The notes under the pieces: model-generated
What the model saw: only the letters and a program-made list of their open reading frames with translations
Database searches by the model: none
Told to the model about the DNA's origin: nothing
NCBI GenBank assembly: GCA_947561395.2
Contig: OX387182.1
Span: 56,753,283 to 56,817,282, forward strand
Reading direction: 5' to 3'
Origin: Buxus sempervirens
Lineage: Eukaryota; Streptophyta; Magnoliopsida; Buxales; Buxaceae
Length of the DNA stretch: 64,000 bases
Made by a program: the position numbers and the translations under genes
Shown: positions 35,209-46,083 of the stretch, in pieces
Layout: each line of letters opens with the position of its first letter
Numbering within the stretch: the stretch's first letter is position 1

Positions 35209-35214
35209 GTGAGT
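35209..35214 (+). promoter_or_regulatory. 5' splice site in LTR D
   Basis: GTAAG then GTGAGT, about 290 nt after the TATA box, comparable to the donors in families A, B and C. Confidence 0.35.
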
Positions 35215-35771
35215 GGCACCGTTTTAAACCTGGTTTGTGTTATTCGTAGTTTTTGATTCAAATGAATGCATATGGTTGTCGAATGAATTATTCACTGGAT
35301 TTCTGGGCGGAGATAGTCCGAGGGATTTTCTGTATAACAAATTGGGAATAAATGAAAAGTGTGTTAGATTAATTTCAAAATATGTTTGAATGTGTTCTGG
35401 GGGTATTAGGAGACTAGAGGAGTGGTTACAGATTGAAAAATTTCGGCCAGAGTTGAAGATTTGGAGTTAACAGAGAATCGAAAAACACAGTGGGTATCCG
35501 CCCACTTGGTGCCCACTTCGGGAAGTAGGCGCATAGAAAAACCAGACCTGGCGCCGAGCTCCTGCCCACTTGGCGCTCAGCTCGCGCCAACTCAAATTTG
35601 ATGCGCTGTTCTCGCGCCTATCCCGCGCCCTTCTCCCGCCGACTTCGCGCCCTTCTTGCGCCCACTTACTATCGAGTAGGCGCATATCCGCCCACTTGGC
35701 GCTCACTGGCGCCCACTCGAGTTAAGTAAGCGCACCTACCCAAATTTGTTGAATTGGTTGAAAATAGCCCC

Positions 35772-35884
35772 CTTATTTACATAAAAGACATTTAAGTAAA
35801 TGTCCTGTGTATTTATTGCTCCATTTACTTAAATGTCCTGTGTATTTATTGCTCCATTTACTTAAGTCTTTACATGTAAATAAG
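35772..35884. repeat. Foldback with inner tandem duplication in LTR D
   Basis: CTTATTTACAT... pairs with ...ATGTAAATAAG. The middle contains a tandem duplication of about 40 bp (ATTTACTTAAATGTCCTGTG). It is followed by CCCCCCATTTGGAA and later GTCAACTTTCCAGTT, the same order as after 30973 in LTR A copy 2. Confidence 0.65.
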
Positions 35885-36778
35885 GTTTTACCCCCCATTT
35901 GGAACCAATAAAAATACTTCCAAGGTCTAATTCCCAGCCAATAAAAAGTCAACTTTCCAGTTCATGTCTAAATCCCGGTTTTAATCAAAAAGCCTGGTTT
36001 GGGTTTAATACCCAGATGAGTGATTCAGGAGCCCAGAAAATTCTAGGAGATGTGTTTACCCATCAATAGACTACAAACAAAATTTGAGCCCGAAACTCCT
36101 TGTAGAATTGTCTAGAAAAATTATATACCAAAAGTCAACGTTTTTTACTAGACTTAGAATATTTTGAGGTCCGAAACTTTTTGTCTCAGAATTGATTGCT
36201 TTTTGGTATGGTGACCTTATAGGGGATCCTAAGACTATTCCACTCATCCAAAATGTGTTTTGAGGTCTTTACAACATTCGTTTTGATTGATTTGGATTAT
36301 GAAAGCGAAATTGAGAATCTAGGAGATGTTTTGCTGATTTATGTTTAATCGAAGTTGGATGCTGAAATCATTTCTGTATAATGTGCTTTATTCTGAAAAG
36401 TCAGTTTTGAAACCATATTGTTTTGCTGAAATACATCTACACTATTATGCTAGTTCACCTTTGAATGCACAGTGCACTTCAGGAATGATTTACTGGAATA
36501 TTGTTTTATATCGGTGGCCAGTTTAGAATCATATCTTATTCTGTTCTAGTTGGAACACTTGTGAGGAATTACTGTTCTGGTTGGAACACTTGTGAAGAAT
36601 TACTGTTCTGGTTGGAACAACTAGTGATGTGTGTACTGAATGCGGAGTTTTAATTGGTGATTTATCGGTTTTGGTTTAGCTTGTCCTGGATCCAGAGTCT
36701 AAGCTTAGTAATGTGATGTATTTTGTTTTATTGGTGTAATGGCATGGCCATGGAGTGTTGCCACGACCAGTGTAGAGC

Positions 36779-36899
36779 AGCCAGAAACCCTGAGTAAGCC
36801 TGGTTGTCGATGCCGATACCCGGAGTAGGCCGGCATTGGATGACGATACCCTGAGTATGCCGTCATTTCAGAGTGTCCGATACCCTGAGTAGGCCGGAA
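36779..36899. repeat. Covarying hairpin array D1: four stem-loops
   Basis: Successive units keep the loop ACCCTGAGTAGGCC (small variants) while stems change on both sides: AGCCAG/CTGGTT, ATGCCG/CGGCAT, ATGACG/CGTCAT, TCCG/CGGA. Confidence 0.75.
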
Positions 36900-37094
36900 A
36901 TGTGTACATGGAGGTGTGGATGTCGCTCTGGCATGTAGATTAACCAATCTAAGCAACTACATGACATTGACCAATGTTGGTATTTGATTTTGTTTGACGT
37001 GATATGTTTTATTCGCTGGTTTGTTGGTATTTATGGTTCATGGAATATTGTTTACCGATTATTGGGTATTGTACCTCTCGCCAGTGTAGAGCAG

Positions 37095-37201
37095 CATCAT
37101 GACCCTGAGTGGTATGGTGTTGTCAATGCCGATACTCGGAGTAGGCTGGCATTGGATGACGCTGTCATTTCAATATCCGAAACCCTGAGTAGGCCGGATA
37201 T
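37095..37201. repeat. Covarying hairpin array D2: three stem-loops plus one collapsed
   Basis: Units are CATCAT/ATGGTG, CAATGCC/GGCATTG and ATATCCG/CGGATAT around CCCTGAGTAGG-like loops. A GATGACGCTGTCATT remnant looks like a unit that has lost its loop. Both arrays are preceded by CCAGTGTAGAGCAG, so D1 and D2 are a roughly 310-bp duplication. Confidence 0.75.
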
Positions 37202-37766
37202 ACATTGGAAGGCGTGGGCATTGGTTATGATGTGACTTTATTGTTGATACGGGTTGGGACCCGAGTTATATCTTTTGAGTTGTTGAACTATGTTTTCTTC
37301 GATATGTTGCTACCTGGTTATACATGACTTTACGGCTATATGCATGATTGATATCGTCTTTAATGCTTGGTTTATACGATGGTTTTCCTCACGGATGTAA
37401 ATTGGATCGTTGAAGTTTTGTTGGGTTATACGTGTTATCATCGTTGTATATGGTTTGTAATCGTGGCATGTTTTAGAACTGAACTAAATGTATTTGTGCA
37501 TGCATGTGCTGCTCACTGGGATATTCGTATCTCACCCCGTTGCTTTCGTTTTGTTTTCAGATACTCTCGGAGAGCTCGATACTTGCGGGTAGTTACTTAG
37601 ACATGTGAGTTTTATTTTAATTTGGGAATATTTTAGCGCACTCTGTTATATAGCTATGGTTGTATTCATGTTTTTCCTTCACTCTGATATTGCGATCCTG
37701 TGTTTTAAATTAACCTCCGGGGATGAGTTACGGTGTTATTTCGTGACTCGGATCCGGGGCGTTACA

Positions 37767-39191
37767 TCTTCTCATGACGTTTAAAAATCCATATGCATAG
37801 CAAGTTGGCAAACAACGAAATTGCCACATGGCTCAACATCTAAGCCATGGCATATAGACTAAGTAGTTCATTTATGAACTCAACGTCATTTTTCTGTTTC
37901 TATTACTTTGTTAACAGATCTATGCTCTGTTAGTTATGTTCAAAACATTCTTATAGTTGAATTTGACAAGATATTTTAGATACGTTAAACAATCTATGTT
38001 CAATAAATAAAAAAATATGTCCAATGAAGTGTGTAACCTGTTCAATATATTCTGAACAATCTTTAAATTATATGTTTTAAACAATATATGTTCGGTTAGT
38101 ACAAGTTATTTTTTGCAGCTCTTTTCTGTTTTACCCTTATATTGGATTCTCTTATGGTTTTTGCTGATTACTATAGTTTTTATTTTTTCTGTTTTACCCG
38201 GCAAATGTTCTCATGACTTTAAAAAATGCATATTCTCATGACTCAGCATCTAAGCCACGGCATATGGATGACTCTGTTACAATATATCAATTTAACAAAT
38301 TAGTTCTAGCAGAAACACAACAAAAATTAATGTACCTGCTATCTGTTAAGAGTGTGCAATTCGTTGATCATGCATCGTCAAATCGTATAATTGCCAGCTC
38401 ATTGATCAGATATTTTGAATTTCTTACCATGTGTTTCAGATGTCTTCGAAAAGCTTTGTTTGTTCCTTACAAGTATATTGAAATGCTAATCATTTGATCA
38501 AAAAATAAATAAATAGTGATTAATAGAGTTGCCCTACCACCAAGGGATCGAAAACTAGAGTTAAAAGTTGCTTCCCGTGACTTACTATTCTCAAGGTCTA
38601 TATCTAGCCTTTAAAGTTCTGTATTGTATTATGAGGAAAAAGATTTCTGACCACATACCACTTGGAGAAGAAATGAACTATGGTACTGTAAATTACATGA
38701 AATATGTGTGGTGCATCATACATACATATATTAAATTGTAAATCACCATAGCAAGGAGTCAATGACAATTTGCACCTATAAATTGTTACTACGGCTGCAA
38801 TATTTTGAACATTAATATTGACACTTGTTTCGTTATATAAGTTTCTGGGATAATATTTTGAACATTTCCCATTAAGCAGGTATGGACAATTTGGATTCAT
38901 TTAATGTAACCAAAACATTTGGCAACCAAGACGATTGTAACATTTTCCACAACACTGCACGCTTCAGCTTAGTTTGTAATGTTATAAGAGGGATAAAACG
39001 ATATATCATCTAAGTTTCAGATCGCTCTACTTTGTTTGAGCTCCTTACACTATGTTCTTTGTTTCTTTCTCCCAATCAAAATACAAAATAGAAGAGAGCA
39101 CGAAAGTTGTAGGCATGGCAGCTTCTAAGTTGAATCACTCGTATCTCTGTCTTTTGTAGTCAAAGAGTTCAAAGGCTTATACTTTCATACT
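37767..39191 (+). other. Continuation of the local tandem repeat; no gene
   Basis: TCTCATGACGTTTAAAAATC (37770) and TCTCATGACTTTAAAAAATG (38210) begin two diverged copies of a unit. These also contain CATCTAAGCCATGGCATAT and TTTCTGTTTCTATTACTT. LTR D interrupted one copy. The open stretch 38213-38497 lies in this repeat and shows no known domain. Confidence 0.45.
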
Positions 39192-39371
39192 ATGCACCGA
39201 CTCAAGCAAATCCACTCTCAAATGATCATCTTTGTTTGCAATCAAGACAAGTACGCTACCAGTCGATTACTGTCCTTTTGTGCTCTTTCAAACTCTGGCA
39301 ATCTGTTATGCAATAAAGCTCTTCAGAAATACCCATGGCCCCAATTCTTTAACTTGGAACACACTCATTAA
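39192..39371 (+). pseudogene. PPR gene N-terminal fragment
   Basis: A 59-codon frame reads MHRLKQIHSQMIIF..., then ATSRLLSFCALSNSGNL, a typical PLS-class PPR opening (KQIHAQMI ... SRLLSFCA). A one-base shift near the end recovers LTWNTLINSC, the next PPR motif start. It is truncated after that and non-functional. It is not obviously a copy of the gene at 19167-21244. Confidence 0.6.
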
Positions 39372-39869
39372 TAGTTGTAGTGGTTGCAATTAAGTTCTTG
39401 TGCTGCTATTTTACTCAGGTTTTTTTTTATTTAATGAGGAAGCTCTATGGTTGTACTAATCCGCCCTTATCAGGTTGGTAAGGGAATGGGTCGAGGATTC
39501 CCCAGTTCTATTAAAAGATAAAATATATATATATATATATTAGTTAAAAATATATTTATCTATTAAGTATGCATTTTTTTTATATGTGATATATGATATA
39601 TACTCAAATAATGTTTTAAACATATAAAAATAAAAATTTAGTAGACTAAGGTTGGGTTTGAGGATACCAAACCCTAACCATTAGGCGTAGGGCGGATTTG
39701 GGCTCATCTTGAATGATTGCATCGACCTGTGTCTTGAACTCGCCTCGAAAGGGACCTTAATCTATTATAATATTGTCCTTCAGAAATATTATACATAAAT
39801 ATATTGTTAATTTATATATTTTTTCCGGCCCAGTGGGGGAGTTAGGTTTTGGTATAGATTAAAACCTAA
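39372..39869. other. Intergenic, TA microsatellite
   Basis: AT-rich, with a TA run at about 39522-39540. No gene seen. Confidence 0.4.
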
Positions 39870-40033
39870 GATTGATGAGCTAGTGTTTGCCAAAACCATC
39901 CCATTACCATCCCAAAGGATGAGAAAATAAAGGAAGGGGGGGGGGGGGGGGGGGGGGGGGAGAGGAGAAGATTGATGAGCTAGTGTTTGCCAAAACCATC
40001 CCAAAGGACGAGAAAATAAAGGAAGGGGGGGGG
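39870..40033. repeat. Direct duplication ending in poly-G tracts
   Basis: The block ATTGATGAGCTAGTGTTTGC ... GAGAAAATAAAGGAA is present twice (from 39870 and 39969). Each copy ends in a G run, the first of about 24 G (39937-39960). Confidence 0.7.
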
Positions 40034-40334
40034 TATGCGCTATAGTTATCTCCTTCCAACTAGGGGTGGCAATCGGTCGAATACGGTACGGATCTACCAG
40101 GATCCGTATTCGATCCGAAAAAAAATTACCGATATCCGTATTCGATCCGATATCCGACGGATCTTTAATATCTAAATCCGAATTCGAAATCCGAATTCCA
40201 TCCGAAGTCCGAATTCGAAAACCGAAATCCGAAAATCCGAAAGCACAGCGAGGAGAAGATTATACAGTTAATATCATACATAACAATCAATCATTCTTAT
40301 TCAGCATCAAAATCAAGATTCGCTACAATGGTGA

Positions 40335-40473
40335 TGTTGGGTAGAACTCCACTGGCAATGGTGACCCCAGCAAGCAATTTCCCCAACTCCTCATCGTTTC
40401 TGATAGCCAACAACACATGCCTTGGAATGATCCGATTCTTGTCATCTCTCGCAGCATTTCCGACCAACTCCAA
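40335..40473 (-). pseudogene. Captured histone H2A fragment
   Basis: The minus strand encodes [19 protein letters not shown], then [18 protein letters not shown] and SGVLPNI, the C-terminal half of the H2A histone fold (alpha 2 to the docking domain). One residue is missing at the DNKK site. The usual VLLPKK end is replaced by unrelated residues before a stop at 40297. The N-terminal half is absent. It is a captured piece inside the hAT element, not a histone gene. Confidence 0.85.
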
Positions 40474-40474
40474 G

Positions 40475-40933
40475 CCAAAACAGAGCAAAGAATGGACAAC
40501 CATCAGTAGTTCTGGGGAAATTGATGGGGAAAAGGATTTGAAGCAGAAGAAGAGGAAAAAAACTGAGAAGCACTCAAAGAAAAATGAGTCAAGCTATAGC
40601 ACGGATGATGTTGCATTAGATAAGGAATAGAAGAAAAAACCAAAGGAAGTAGATAAAAGCGAGATTGAAATGTTTGACGATGGAGAGACTCCGTTTGCAG
40701 ACCTGGTAGTCTCTGATAGTGTCGAAAATTCCAAAGAAGAGGTGAAGAAAATGAATCATACATCTGGTCAAGATGTTAATTTGCATAGTGAGGAGGTTAT
40801 ATTGCCTGGTAAAAGGAAAAAATTTTCCAAAAGTCTAGGCATGTGTTCTGCGCTTCATATTGAATATATCTCAGCAGCAAGATACTCGAGAACTGCGACA
40901 AGATCGATCGGAGCTCCGGTTCCTACCCTTTGA
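40475..40933 (+). pseudogene. Captured lysine-rich host exon(s), parent unknown
   Basis: The plus frame is strongly charged ([18 protein letters not shown]), has one stop at 40630, then continues KSEIEMFDDGETPFADLVVS and EEVILPGKRKKFSKS. The composition suggests a nucleolar or chromatin protein tail, but I do not recognise the family. It sits back to back with the H2A fragment, so at least two captures or one already rearranged source are involved. Confidence 0.45.
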
Positions 40934-41117
40934 GCATATCGGCCTTTCTTGAGAAACCTAGCGATATGGCCCACCAGGAACTGTAGTCCATCGTTCATGG
41001 AATTCGAGAGGTACTTCTTTCGCTCGTCACCTCATCTGCCTGCGGCTCCTTTCTTCGCGCCCTCCATTTCTGCAACCCAAAACTCTGCAACGAAACGAAA
41101 CGAAGAAGAAGAAGACT

Positions 41118-41345
41118 GCGATGGTGTTCGTCAAACTTCTACGATGGTGTTCGTCGGCGGTGGAAGAAGAAGACTGCCATGGTGTTCGTCGGCGGTGGTG
41201 TTCGTCAAATTTCTGCAACCCAAAACTCCTTCAAACTTCTACAGCAAATCAAAAGAAGAAGATTGCGATGGTGTTCGTCGACGGTGGAAGAAGACTGCGG
41301 CAGTGTTCGTCGCCGGTGGTGTTTGTCGAAGGTGGAAGGAGAAAA
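41118..41345 (+). repeat. GATGGTGTTCGTC internal repeats of the hAT element
   Basis: GTGTTCGTC occurs about seven times with GGAAGAAGA spacers. Frames through it (61-159 codons) are by-products of the repeat. Confidence 0.55.
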
Positions 41346-41727
41346 CCCCCAAATTTCGCAGGGCAGAAGTCGGAGAAGTCGGCAGAGAAGAGAAGTCTAG
41401 GGTTAGGGTTAGGGCAAATGGATTTTAGGGCAAATGGATTTTTGGCTTTACTCTTTTAAGTTATGGTTCAACCATGTTTTAATTTTTGATGGTTCAAGCA
41501 TGGTTTAATGACTTTGGGCTGGGTTTATCTATAATAAAAATATGTTTTCGGTTCGGATCATATTCGGATCGGATAAGTGCATATCCGAATTCGAATCCGA
41601 TTTTTTTCGGATCCGAAATCCGAGATCCGTATTCGAATTTCGGATCTAAATTATATATCCGAATTCGATAATTTCGGGTCGGATTCGGGTCGGATTCGGA
41701 TATATATCCGACCCATTACCAGCCCTA

Positions 41728-42843
41728 CTTCCAACTATGTGTGTACGTTCAACATATAAAATATTATAAATTAGTATTTGTGTATAAAATACAATATATA
41801 TAAACATACTTTATATTCATATGATTGATCATTTTCAAATTTATTTTTCATTTTTTGGATTTTTATAATTTTTCAACATATTCGCACTAAAAATGCAATA
41901 GAAATAAAGTGGTAGAAATATAACTGCACTTTGACATGATGAGAAACAAGTTGCCAACTTTTGTTTCTCAATTATTTACGTTCTACCTTTAATGTTAATG
42001 ATTTTTATTAAAATCAAATAAAAATTACTTTGGTAAAAGTATCCTCAAAGATTTGTTCCAATATTATTTAATCCTTTTAATTTATTTGTATTTTAAAATT
42101 TTTTTCTCTAGGTTATATCTTTATGAAAATGTAAGGCTATTCCCAATTGCCCGTAAGCTAATCAAATATATATAAATATATATATTTGTAGCTTCTCTCA
42201 TTGACTCGATGTTTTTTTATTCTTTCATTTTTTTTCTATAATTTCCAAAATGAACCATGATATGATATGCTTTAATAATTAAACATGTAATATTGTCTAT
42301 TACTAAACATGTTTAACTTTTACCGTGTCTGCTAGTTTTGGTTTATATGAGAATTGCAAATTTTGCTGTTGGCTTAAGATTATACCTCATTCGTTAAAGA
42401 TAATTTTAAGAGAAATTTACACTTACCTTTCTTCTGGTTTCTGACAACGATAGATATCTATTCTGAGGTTTTTGAAATGACACTTACCTCCTTTCTATTT
42501 TTGCTATCTACTTCATATCCCTATCTTTTGTACAATTTTATTTAAATTTGAATATGTTTTGATGAATTTAGTGTTCTTTAAGTACAAAAGTATAAGATTT
42601 TAAAATTTTTTATAATAAATTTTTTTTAAAGGTTTAAAAGTATTAATAATCATTTTCAAAATCAAGGGTGATTTAATTTTTAAATTTTTCTTATTTCAAA
42701 TAAAAATTTGATAACAGATAAAATAGTCAAATTATATTTTATAATCCTGAGGAAGAAAGTAAGCGTCATTTCAGAAACCTCGAGGAGGGGGTATCTGTAG
42801 TTATCAGAAACTATAGGGGAAGTAAGTTTAATTCACACTTCTT
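41728..42843. other. AT-rich spacer, nothing recognised
   Basis: Homopolymer-rich sequence without frames. The part 42410-42840 (TTTCTGACAACGATAGATAT ... GTAGTTATCAGAAACTATAG) hints at another foldback. Confidence 0.35.
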
Positions 42844-43465
42844 TTAAGGGAAAATTACGAAAAAGGGCTACTTTACAGCAATTATTACAAAAACATGCCA
42901 CTAAGATGGCAAATTACACAAACATGCCACTTTACAGGAATAATTCCGATGAAGGGTCACTTAGGGTTTGTACAATCTTGAATGGCCAAAATACCCCTGG
43001 TTAAAAGGGGGGAAAAGGAGTTTCTCCATTTCGTTCGTCATCTCCAAAAAAAAAATTGCAGAGGGCGATTTCTCTCCGACGGAGAGGACCCCCTTTTTCT
43101 CTTCTCCTCCAGCAATTTTTCCGACGAAGGTGACCCCTTTTCGCTCTCCTTCTGTTCATCAACATTGCTCTTCACCGACCTCAACGTTGCATCAACATTG
43201 CTCCCCCTTTGATTGGTACCAGAAATACTCCGCCTTAGCTCCGCTGCTCAATCTCTACATTCCGCGGCATCATCGGATCCTCGTTGTTAGATGCGACAAC
43301 TCAGGTACCAGAAAATATTTATTTTATATATATTTTCTTCATCGAGATTATTCTATTCGATTTCCGCCATTAAAGTACCTTTTGTATAATTTTCCCTTTT
43401 TCTTTCCCCGCGAAATCTGTATCTTGATTGTGGCTTTGATATGTATGGATACGATTTGGGGTTGA

Positions 43466-43711
<246 letters not shown>

Positions 43712-44604
43712 TAATCCCTTTTCGTGGTTAGGGCATTTTGAGAGGATGGCTTAGTAAATGATAAGTTCTTTGCCACATGCTTTTACTCGGAGTGATACTC
43801 ATTTTGGGGCCAATAAACTACAGAAAGAATAATTGATGGTGTATTTCGAAAATGTATCAATCATGGTAAGTTTTACTAGGAACTTCAATTTGTCCTAGAG
43901 GGAATTTCTCCAATGACCGCTATCTAGTGCCGGAATAGCTGATTTAAACATTAGGTGATCCTGAAACAATTATGTAAATACTTGGTAAGGATTCTGTCTC
44001 ATTTGAGTCTTTGGCTCCTACTTGACGTGGGAAACTCTTAATGTGATCCTTCCATATCTTGATGTTATGATAATATATATGTCAAATTGTAGACTCATTT
44101 TGGAAAATGATTATAATTATTTTGATTAGAATTTTTTAGGATTTAAATGGTGGGTTTTGTTGTCAGTGGGAAAAGAACATTATCAACAAGTGGACAGAAT
44201 AGAAGAAAAATGTCTTGTGAGGAGGTTGAGGTTTTCTTACCCCTACCTTGAAGTGTCATGACCATGGAGGTCGCAGATTCTATATATTGATTTGTTTTTC
44301 AGTTTTGCAACACTCAAAATCCCAGTATGTTGGGATCAATATATTAGAAACAGTTAAAAGGGTTTAATGATCATTTGTGGTTCTCCTTAGGATAAAATAT
44401 CTTGTTTTGGACCATGCGCTTAATGGAATAAAATACTAATGGTATTTTTGAGAAGAAAAGGAAATAGTTAGCTTTGTGTCATCTTCATATGAATCATAAA
44501 TTGGCCTTACATATCATAGCTAATCTTTGTTGTCTACGTCATTTGAACACCTCTAAAAGAATGAAATATTAATCATGGCATCTGTTAGACTCTACCAAAA
44601 CAGA

Positions 44605-44802
44605 TTCTAGTGCTACACACCTAGATTTTATTTTGAGGCAATGAAGAATGATGCCATCTGTAGTAGCCATTAATGATATCAGTTCCACCTAATATTAGTA
44701 CATTCTAGTGCTACACACCTGGATTTTATTTTGAGGCAATGAAGAATGATGCCATCTGTAGTAGCCATTAATGATATCAGTTCCACCTAATATTAGTACA
44801 AT
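44605..44802. repeat. 99-bp tandem duplication
   Basis: Two almost identical copies begin TTCTAGTGCTACACACCT and end CACCTAATATTAGTACA. One C/T-type difference (CCTAGATT versus CCTGGATT) is visible, so the duplication is recent. Confidence 0.85.
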
Positions 44803-44942
44803 TCTGGCAGGGTGATATGTGGGTTACACACCTTATATCTTCACCTGTAATGATTTTATCATCGTACAATAACAGTTCATGGGATCTAGATTAATCTCCT
44901 GACATGTTAGCCATTGTTCCCTTTTTTATTTTTTGGCTACAG

Positions 44943-45059
44943 GCATGACGGAATCGAAGAGGACGACGGCAAAGCTGACTATAACTAACTTCCAGGATGA
45001 GGGTGCTATTCTTCATCAGTTGATTCATGGTATTACTAGAATTGCAGAAACATGGTCCT
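44943..45059 (+). other. Exon-like segment, parent unknown
   Basis: TTTGGCTACAG precedes and GTAAGAA follows a 117-bp open segment encoding TESKRTTAKLTITNFQDEGA, then LHQLIHGITRIAETWS. Splice-like borders and codon-like composition suggest a captured exon. No family recognised. Confidence 0.4.
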
Positions 45060-45431
45060 GTAAGAATATATGTTGTGTTTTAAGTTGCATTTGTGTTTCT
45101 TGTGCCTGTGCGTAAAACACCTCTAATTTGGAATTGTAATTCGTACTTGGTTCTTTCACCGTTAATCCAGGTGTACTAATTAATGATGGTTACTATATTC
45201 TCTTTAATAATCTATACTGTCATTGTTCTTCATGAGTTAGGATCCTAAGAGGGATGTGGGTGTGGTGAATAAATGCAGTTCCTGCAGGAGGCCCTTTTGC
45301 ATTCAAGGTGGGAACTCCACCAAACACAACAGTAGTGAAATTAAAAGACATAAGTGTACTTTAACAGTACTTTTTAACCAAACACAACGATAACTCCACC
45401 AAACATGCATCTCAATCACCGGCAAACCAAC

Positions 45432-46062
45432 TCATTGCTCTAACTTAACTTTGTCAATGTCGTGAAGCAATTCACGGTATATGTCAAACATTTTTCTTGC
45501 ATGGTCACGCTCTTCCTGCAACAGTGCTCGTTCTAGTTCCCATGCTTCTGCCTGCATTTGTTTAGTGTTTTCTGCATTGCATGAATTCGTTGATTCACCC
45601 TTTTATACTCCACCTTCGTTCAACCAAGAGAAGAAATGGCAACTTTGTTCGCCCTGGAAATACAATGACATGAAACTCAATTAGGAAGTACATATTTTGC
45701 AAAATAGATCATGTGGAAGGAACATGTTCGACTGCTATATAACTCCACACATACTTGAAAAGGACATCGGTAAAATCTTCTCCCTTTGTTTATTGGAGTT
45801 TTTGCAGTCAACACACGGCATGGTCCCCTCCCACATTCGCAAAGAAATAACTCATCGCACCAAACAAAATACCCACATCCATTTCCACCATTTCCCTATA
45901 AGAAAGAAGATACATATAGACAGTTTTATTGACAAGTGAAAAAATAATGCCTTGGATTCCACATCCATTACGGATGATGGACAAGTGAAAATATAATGCC
46001 TTGGATTCCGCGAGGTGTGCAAGAGTTTTCTTTTAAACATCCCTTTCCCGCATGGACATGGG
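45432..46062 (-). pseudogene. GRF zinc-finger / coiled-coil gene, broken
   Basis: On the minus strand, from about 46062: a first finger-like segment CPCGKGMFKRKLLHTSRNP then YIFTCPS. Next, at about 45841-45755, a second CECGRGPCRVLTAKTPINKG then RRFYRCPFQ, followed by a GTATGT donor. After an intron (acceptor at 45654), GEQSCHFFSWLNEGG completes the C-x-C-G...C...C-x-F-F-x-W pattern of GRF fingers. One in-frame TAA then separates it from a coiled coil ending MFDIYRELLHDIDKVKLEQ and a stop at 45432. GRF fingers bind nucleic acid. A 47-bp tandem duplication lies in the first finger. The single stop and the duplication indicate a pseudogene carried by the long-TIR element. Confidence 0.7.
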
Positions 46063-46083
46063 AATCGAGCATGGGGATTAGTA

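Larger units (their letters stand above)
34609..37766 (+). mobile_element. Long solo LTR family D, 3158 bp
   Basis: It starts TGTAAAATCCCG and ends GGGGCGTTACA, with the perfect duplication TCTTC (34604-34608 and 37767-37771). A TATA box at 34910-34918 and a splice donor at 35209 support plus orientation. No gag-pol, primer site or polypurine tract is visible, so it appears to be a solo LTR of a large gypsy-like element. It holds two arrays of covarying hairpins (36779-36899, 37095-37201) and a foldback shared with family A. Confidence 0.85.
40061..41727. mobile_element. Gene-carrying non-autonomous hAT element, 1667 bp
   Basis: The termini TAGGGGTGGCAATCGGTCGA and (reverse-complemented) TAGGGCTGGTAATGGGTCGG match, and the 8-bp duplication CTTCCAAC is perfect (40053-40060 and 41728-41735). 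Both subterminal zones are packed with ATCCGAATTCGAATCCG-like words, as in the MITE at 31425. There is no transposase. The middle holds host-gene pieces: a histone H2A fragment on the minus strand and a lysine-rich frame on the plus strand. Confidence 0.82.

Noticed and set aside
40335-40473. Functional histone H2A gene
   Set aside because: Only the C-terminal half is present, with an altered tail, inside a hAT element.
41400-41420. Telomere repeat TAGGGTTAGGGTTAGGG (similar words at 11470 and 30548)
   Set aside because: Only two to three units, within LTR or hAT sequence; no sign of a chromosome end.
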